64,000 nt of DNA, taken from positions 1 through 64,000 of the forward strand of contig JAIOOU010000004.1 of assembly GCA_021414245.1 (NCBI GenBank). The letters are read 5' to 3'. The notes under the pieces were generated by a model. That model searched no databases, was not told the DNA's origin, and worked only from the letters and a program-made list of their open reading frames with translations. Positions 59,745-64,000 of this stretch are shown one piece after another; position 1 is the first letter of the stretch, and each line of letters begins with the position of its first letter. A program made the translations under genes and the position numbers. This DNA comes from Chloroflexota bacterium. Lineage in GTDB: Bacteria; Chloroflexota; Anaerolineae; Anaerolineales; Villigracilaceae.

Positions 59745-60230
59745 ATGCAGCACATCGTATATCTTGCACTCGGAAGTAATGTGGGCAACCGCCTTGCAAA
59801 TCTTAATGCGGCCACAGGCAACCTGTCCCCGCAAATGACCTTGAGACAAAAATCGTCGGTGTATGAAACGCCGCCCTGGGGATATGAAAATCAGGCCGCG
59901 TTTCTGAACCAGGTCGTGATGGTCGAGACCTATCTTGAGCCGGAACCGTTGCTGGGCCATCTCAAGCGGCTTGAAACGGCCCTGGGACGCGTGCCCAGTT
60001 TCGAGAACGGACCGCGTGTGATCGACCTCGACATCCTGCTTGTCGATGATTTGATCATGGATACACTCACCATTGCGATTCCGCATCCCCGCCTGCATAA
60101 ACGCGCCTTCGTGCTGGTGCCGCTGGCCGAGATCGCCCCGGATTACGTTCATCCCGTCCTGCGCAGGACGATTAGGGAACTGCTCGAGGATGTCGATCGA
60201 AAAGAGATCAAATTGTTCAAGGGAAAGTAG
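59745..60230 (+). CDS. folK: HPPK (6-hydroxymethyl-dihydropterin pyrophosphokinase)
   Basis: A 161-residue folate enzyme that transfers pyrophosphate from ATP to 6-hydroxymethyl-7,8-dihydropterin. The N-terminal YLALGSNVGNRLANL, the pterin pocket SSVYETPPWGYENQAAFLNQ, the catalytic RVIDLDILLVDD and the PHPRLHKRAFVLVPLAEIAP are all present. Full length. No folP or folB is in this window. The FAH-family gene follows after 2 bp. Confidence 0.94.
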   Translation: MQHIVYLALGSNVGNRLANLNAATGNLSPQMTLRQKSSVYETPPWGYENQAAFLNQVVMVETYLEPEPLLGHLKRLETALGRVPSFENGPRVIDLDILLVDDLIMDTLTIAIPHPRLHKRAFVLVPLAEIAPDYVHPVLRRTIRELLEDVDRKEIKLFKGK

Positions 60231-60232
60231 TC

Positions 60233-60991
60233 ATGAAAATTGTGCGTTATAAAATCAACGATGATTTGCCGAAATACGGCTGGATGCTGGATGACAAGAT
60301 CGGCGAGATCCAGGGTGATATCTTCGGCGAATACCGCAGGCGCGAAGCCAAGACCCCGGTTGCGGAGGTGAAACTGGCCGCGCCCTGTGCGCCCACCAAG
60401 ATCCTGTGTGTGGGCCGCAATTATGTGGAACATGCCAGGGAACTGGGCAATGAAGTGCCAAAGGTGCCGCTCATCTTTTTGAAACCGAATTCCTCGGTCA
60501 TCTCGAACGGCGATACGATTTATCTGCCGCCGCAGTCCGGCCAGGTCGAGCATGAAGCGGAGCTGGTGGTGGTCATCGGCAAACGCGGACGGAATGTTAC
60601 GGCTGAAACGGCGAAGGAATACATCTTCGGCTACACCATTGGCAACGACATCACCGCGCGCGACCTGCAAAAAACGGACGGTCAATGGACGCGTGCCAAG
60701 GGCTTTGATACCTTCTGTCCCTTCGGGCCGTGGATCGATACCGAGTTCGACGCTTCGGATGCCGTGGTGACCTGCCGCGTCAACGGACAGATGCGCCAGA
60801 TGGCTTCCACCCGTGACATGGTCTTCAGCGTCAGCACCCTGATCGCTTACATCTCCTCGGTCATGACGCTTGAACCGGGCGATGTTATCTTCACCGGCAC
60901 ACCGGCGGGAGTGGGTGAGTTGAAGAACGGCGACGTGGTCGATGTGGAAATTGAAGGCCTGGGCAGGTTAAGTAACCCGGTCAAAGCGTAA
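60233..60991 (+). CDS. Fumarylacetoacetate-hydrolase-family protein
   Basis: A 252-residue FAH-fold protein. The metal ligands are the acidic residues in VEHEAELVVVIGKRGRN (E-x-E) and the Asp in DITARDLQKTDGQWTRAKGF; the end carries TPAGVGELKNGDVVDVEIEG. Members hydrate, decarboxylate or hydrolyse C-C bonds of 2-oxo acids (for example acylpyruvase, oxaloacetate decarboxylase). It starts 2 bp after folK. Substrate unresolved. Confidence 0.88.
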   Translation: MKIVRYKINDDLPKYGWMLDDKIGEIQGDIFGEYRRREAKTPVAEVKLAAPCAPTKILCVGRNYVEHARELGNEVPKVPLIFLKPNSSVISNGDTIYLPPQSGQVEHEAELVVVIGKRGRNVTAETAKEYIFGYTIGNDITARDLQKTDGQWTRAKGFDTFCPFGPWIDTEFDASDAVVTCRVNGQMRQMASTRDMVFSVSTLIAYISSVMTLEPGDVIFTGTPAGVGELKNGDVVDVEIEGLGRLSNPVKA

Positions 60992-61053
60992 AAAAACAAT
61001 CTGAATCCCCGCGCCTTCACCGGCCTTGATCGTTCGAAAAACAGGAGATGTTC

Positions 61054-62451
61054 ATGCCAACCAAAGAGTTCGAGACCTTCCTCAAACAATATCCCTCGTT
61101 TGCAAAAACCGAAGCGATCGATGCGCTGCGCAGAAAGGATTATGCCCGCCTGGACCGCGGCGAACATATTTATCTGGATTACACCGGCGGCGGCATCTAT
61201 GCTGAATCGCAGATCCAAAAACACCACCAGCTGCTGCACGACAATGTCTACGGCAACCCGCATTCGTCCAACCCCACTTCGCACGCGGCCACTGAAGTGG
61301 TTGAAAGTGCGCGCGAATATATCCTCAAATTCTTTAATGCGGACCCGGATGAATATCTAGCCATCTTCACTTCCAATGCCAGCGGCGCGCTGAAGCTGAC
61401 CGGCGAGTCCTATCCATTTTCGAACGGGCGTTATCTGTTGACTTTCGACAACCACAATTCGGTTAATGGCATTCGGGAATTTGCACATGCCCGTGGCGCC
61501 GAGGTGACCTATATTCCCGTCATGCTTCCGGATATGCGTGTCGACGCTTCACAACTGGACCAGGAACTGGCCCGGCCTTCGAAGAACGGCCACAACCTTT
61601 TTGCCTATCCCGCACAATCGAACTTCTCCTCGGTCAAGCATCCGCTCGAGTGGATCGAAAAGGCCCACGCCCATGGCTGGGACGTGCTGCTGGACGCTGC
61701 GGCTTATGTCCCGACCAACAAACTGGATCTCTCCACGGTTAAACCCGATTTTGTTCCGATTTCATTCTATAAAATCTTCGGTTATCCAACCGGGTTGGGC
61801 GCCTTGATCGCGCGCAAATCCGCACTGACAAAGCTGCACCGTCCCTGGTTTGCGGGCGGGACGATCACCGTTGCCTCGGTGCAGGGCGATAAATACTACC
61901 TTGCCGACGGCGCGCCCGCCTTCGAAGACGGAACTTTGGATTATCTCAATATCCCCGCCATTGAGATCGGATTGAGACATATCGAATCCATCGGCTATGA
62001 GGTCATTAATGAAAGGGTAAAAACCCTCACCGGCTGGCTATTGCAAAACCTGACCTCGATGAAACACAGCACGGGTGAACCGTTGGTGCGCCTGTTCGGT
62101 CCCAATTCCACCGAGGGACGCGGCGGCGCCGTCACGGTGAATTTCTACGACAGGAACGGCAAGGCCTTTGACCATCGCTTTATCGAGAGCGAAGCCAATA
62201 AAATGAACATCTCGCTGCGCACCGGTTGCTTCTGCAACCCCGGGGCGGGCGAAATCGCCCTCGGCATTTCCCGTGTGGAACTGGATGTTTGTTTCACCCG
62301 GCCCGAACACGAGGACCGCTTGTCCATCGACGATTTCCGCCTGTGTATCGACGGAAAATCCAGCGGCGCGGTCAGGATCTCTGTCGGCATGGTTACGAAT
62401 TTCAATGATGTACAGGCATTTTTGGGGTTTGCAAGAGGTCTATTAAGTTAA
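61054..62451 (+). CDS. Class V PLP-dependent aminotransferase (cysteine-desulfurase/MoCo-sulfurase-like)
   Basis: A 465-residue fold-type I PLP enzyme. The Schiff-base Lys240 is in VPISFYKIFGYPTGLGALIA; the N-terminal block HIYLDYTGGGIYAE and the Cys-containing LRTGCFCNPGAGE resemble the N-terminal domain of molybdenum-cofactor sulfurases. That Cys could carry a persulfide. There is no MOSC domain. The start at 61054 has AGGAG 6 nt upstream; an ATG at 61048 is too close to it. It may move sulfur from cysteine to an unknown acceptor. Confidence 0.85.
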   Translation: MPTKEFETFLKQYPSFAKTEAIDALRRKDYARLDRGEHIYLDYTGGGIYAESQIQKHHQLLHDNVYGNPHSSNPTSHAATEVVESAREYILKFFNADPDEYLAIFTSNASGALKLTGESYPFSNGRYLLTFDNHNSVNGIREFAHARGAEVTYIPVMLPDMRVDASQLDQELARPSKNGHNLFAYPAQSNFSSVKHPLEWIEKAHAHGWDVLLDAAAYVPTNKLDLSTVKPDFVPISFYKIFGYPTGLGALIARKSALTKLHRPWFAGGTITVASVQGDKYYLADGAPAFEDGTLDYLNIPAIEIGLRHIESIGYEVINERVKTLTGWLLQNLTSMKHSTGEPLVRLFGPNSTEGRGGAVTVNFYDRNGKAFDHRFIESEANKMNISLRTGCFCNPGAGEIALGISRVELDVCFTRPEHEDRLSIDDFRLCIDGKSSGAVRISVGMVTNFNDVQAFLGFARGLLS

Positions 62452-62488
62452 ATCACAGGACTTTTTTATTGGTTGTGAATGGAAGGAT

Positions 62489-63322
62489 ATGAACGAAGAA
62501 AAAGTGCAGGATGAATTCATCAGGAGCCTCTGGCATACCTACCTGACCACCGGGGATTTTCCTGATCATTTTCACGCAACCTGGTTCGAACGGAAGGTGT
62601 TTCGGCCGCTGGTCCGGGCACTGCCGAAAAGCCCACGCTGCGATATTTGTTACATACCCTTTGAAGGACTTGGAGGCAGGTTTTTTAAGGGATTCTACAA
62701 TGTCGAACGTTCGAAAATGAATCCGCATTTGTGCAATTTGTGCGAGAATTTTGCCGCCCAATACCATGGCGGTGTGGAACTGGAAATCTCAATGCTCTTT
62801 GTGGATGTGCGCGGCTCGGTGACGATGGCGGAAAGGACCCCGCTGGCCGAATACAGTAAATTGATGAACCGGTTTTACCACGCCGCAACCGAGGAATTCT
62901 ATCGGAGCCATGGCTTTGTGGAGAAGTTGATCGGAGATGAGGTGGCTGGATTCTTCGTCCCGGGTTTTGCCGGCACGGATCACGCTAGAGTGGCCTTTGA
63001 TACCGGTAAAAGGATCATGAGGGCCATGGGGTATGGCGGCCCGTCGCGGCCATGGATTCCGGTGGGCATTGGAATAAATACAGGGATCGTGTACGTGGGT
63101 TCTGTAAACACCGAAGGCGGGGTCGTTGATATCGCCATGCTGGGGGATGCAGTTAATACCACTGCGCGGTTAACTTCCCTTGCAGGTGCAGGCGAGATTC
63201 TAATCAGCGAGTCCACACGCAGCGCGGCCGGTTTGAAGACCGGCGGGATGGAATCGCGCAGTTTGAAATTAAAGGGAAAGAGTCGAAAAGTTGAAGCCTG
63301 GGCACTCCGGATGTCGAAATGA
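62489..63322 (+). CDS. Class III adenylate/guanylate cyclase with N-terminal CxxC-type metal module
   Basis: A 277-residue soluble cyclase. The first 95 residues contain CDIC and CNLC about 34 residues apart, a probable zinc- or Fe-S-binding module that forms the sensor. The catalytic domain follows with metal Asp in MLFVDVRGSVTMAER and LIGDEVAGFF, then GIGINTGIVYVGSV, VDIAMLGDAVNTTARLTSLA. It makes cAMP or cGMP. No cAMP-binding receptor gene is nearby. The stop codon lies within the hairpin 63305-63331. Confidence 0.88.
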   Translation: MNEEKVQDEFIRSLWHTYLTTGDFPDHFHATWFERKVFRPLVRALPKSPRCDICYIPFEGLGGRFFKGFYNVERSKMNPHLCNLCENFAAQYHGGVELEISMLFVDVRGSVTMAERTPLAEYSKLMNRFYHAATEEFYRSHGFVEKLIGDEVAGFFVPGFAGTDHARVAFDTGKRIMRAMGYGGPSRPWIPVGIGINTGIVYVGSVNTEGGVVDIAMLGDAVNTTARLTSLAGAGEILISESTRSAAGLKTGGMESRSLKLKGKSRKVEAWALRMSK

Positions 63323-63331
63323 CATCCGGAG
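63305..63331 (+). terminator. Hairpin at the 3' end of the cyclase gene
   Basis: CTCCGGATGTC and GACATCCGGAG form a perfect 11-bp stem with a GAAAT loop; the cyclase TGA lies at its centre-right. No T-run follows, so it may protect or uncouple rather than terminate. Confidence 0.55.
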
Positions 63332-63358
63332 ATATCCATTATTGGAAAAGGATTGGTC

Positions 63359-63874
63359 ATGAACATTCAGGACATAAAATTTATCTACGAATACAACTAC
63401 TGGGCCAACGCAAAGATCCTTGACGCAGCCTCGAAGGTGACAAGCGAGCAATTCGTCGCTCCGGCTGAATTCCCATTTGGAATTTCACGAGGCGGAAGTT
63501 TATGCGGCACTGTTTTCCACATTGCCGATGCGGAATATGGCTGGCGCGGATTCTTTGAAAACGGGACCTTCAATGAAGATTTGAACCCGGAGAATTTTTC
63601 AACCGTCGAAACGCTTGAAAGGAAGCTTCAGGAGGAGGAACGTTCCATGCGCGCCTGCCTTGAGCGCCTTTCGGATGAGGATATAAACAGGCACCTTCGA
63701 TATGTGAACGACGAGGGCATCCTGCGTGATCGCATCCTCTGGCACTGCCTGCTGCATCTGGTCAACCATGGCACACAACATCGCAGTGAGGCCGCGGCTT
63801 TGCTTACCCGCTACGATGCCTCTCCCGGCGATCTGGATTTCACATTTTTTCTCATTGAAACAGGGAACTCTTAA
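63359..63874 (+). CDS. DinB-family protein
   Basis: A 171-residue four-helix DinB-like protein. The start IKFIYEYNYWANAKILDAAS (N-W motif), GTVFHIADAEYGWRGFF (first His), LLHLVNHGTQHRSEAAALL (H-x-x-x-H type ligands) and LDFTFFLIE at the end fit the DinB metal-binding site. The ATG at 63359 is chosen, since AAGGA precedes it. Its TAA abuts the ATG of the YciI gene. Members act as bacillithiol/mycothiol transferases or have unknown roles. Confidence 0.88.
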   Translation: MNIQDIKFIYEYNYWANAKILDAASKVTSEQFVAPAEFPFGISRGGSLCGTVFHIADAEYGWRGFFENGTFNEDLNPENFSTVETLERKLQEEERSMRACLERLSDEDINRHLRYVNDEGILRDRILWHCLLHLVNHGTQHRSEAAALLTRYDASPGDLDFTFFLIETGNS

Positions 63875-64000
63875 ATGACAGACCAGCCCGCACGTTCGAT
63901 TCGATTTGTTGTCATTCACAAACCCGGTCCCGCGTGGCAATATGGCGTGGACTATCGTGAGCAGGAGGGCGTCGGTGCGCATGTCGGGCATTACTTGAAA
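63875..64000 (+). CDS. YciI-family protein, N-terminal part (cut by window end)
   Basis: The first 42 codons begin MTDQPARSIRFVVIHKPGPA and continue WQYGVDYREQEGVGAHVGHY. The H-K-P-G-P-x-W start and REQ...H pattern are typical of the YciI (ferredoxin-like) fold, small dimeric proteins of mostly unknown catalytic role. The ATG directly follows the DinB stop codon, so the two are likely cotranslated. Confidence 0.78.
   Translation, partial: MTDQPARSIRFVVIHKPGPAWQYGVDYREQEGVGAHVGHYLK

Noticed and set aside
1-64000. tRNA, rRNA and prophage genes
   Set aside because: Intergenic gaps were read for tRNA-like cloverleaf ends and found too short or unlike; no rRNA, integrase, terminase, capsid or tail gene was recognised.

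Overview
The window looks like a chromosomal piece of a Chloroflexota bacterium, most likely class Anaerolineae. This is inferred from gene content and not from a marker gene. The clues are many lipoproteins with a lipobox cysteine followed by Thr/Pro-rich linkers (TPTPT type), the paired DUF3090 and SCO1664-type kinase genes, tandem M1-like lipoprotein peptidases, a stand-alone B12-mutase catalytic chain, a GPH-type sugar symporter, and several families of GC-rich intergenic palindromes. The background is moderately GC-rich. One island (about 24.2-30.8 kb) is clearly AT-richer and carries a restriction-modification cassette. No rRNA, tRNA or CRISPR array was seen.

Layout. 0-0.14 kb: the end of an IS3-family element whose transposase start lies behind a hairpin. 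0.17-6.3 kb (minus): an aminotransferase, then a seven-gene unit headed by an Rrf2 regulator and including riboflavin-type reductase and GTP cyclohydrolase II genes, an SDR, an epoxide-hydrolase-like protein, an EamA transporter and a Nudix hydrolase. The regulator promoter and a perfect 15-bp inverted repeat are the same DNA. 6.4-9.5 kb: two tandem M1-like lipoprotein peptidases. 10.0-15.6 kb: a Zn/Mn-type ABC importer, interrupted by a small four-helix-bundle element, with a NicO metal exporter fused to a TolB-like propeller. 15.6-19.8 kb: a 59-residue membrane protein, a rhodanese without its cysteine, two STAS proteins, a ferric-reductase-like flavoprotein and a YprB-like exonuclease. 19.9-24 kb: an MFS symporter, a B12 mutase whose pocket residues predict isobutyryl-CoA mutase, and an unknown protein behind a LexA-like promoter.

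24.3-30.9 kb: type I restriction genes with HsdM and HsdS fused. The last part of hsdS is then repeated twice as fragments, and each repeat encloses a membrane-protein gene. 30.9-33.9 kb: accessory lipoproteins, a broken DUF559 gene with palindromic insertions, and a Fic protein. 34-39.5 kb: DUF3090, SCO1664-like kinase, homoserine dehydrogenase, RadA, a surface lipoprotein and a second Rrf2 regulator.

39.5-45.7 kb (plus): a five-gene operon bounded by terminators, in which urocanase sits among four predicted lipoproteins (two phosphodiesterase-like, one M1 peptidase, one unknown). One of them starts at CTG. 45.8-52.7 kb: a MarR-controlled efflux block with a heterodimeric ABC exporter and a DHA2-type MFS pump. 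52.7-64 kb: HAD phosphatase, multi-domain histidine kinase, a degenerate metallo-beta-lactamase-fold protein, AnsA-like asparaginase, endonuclease III, YbaK, a duplicated ClbS/DinB-like protein, FolK, a fumarylacetoacetase-family protein, a class V PLP enzyme, a class III nucleotide cyclase, a DinB protein and the start of a YciI protein.

The most interesting leads are the hsdS-tail repeats framing membrane-protein genes, the promoters whose spacer or -10 is itself a palindrome, the hairpins that bury ribosome binding sites, and the NicO-TolB fusion.
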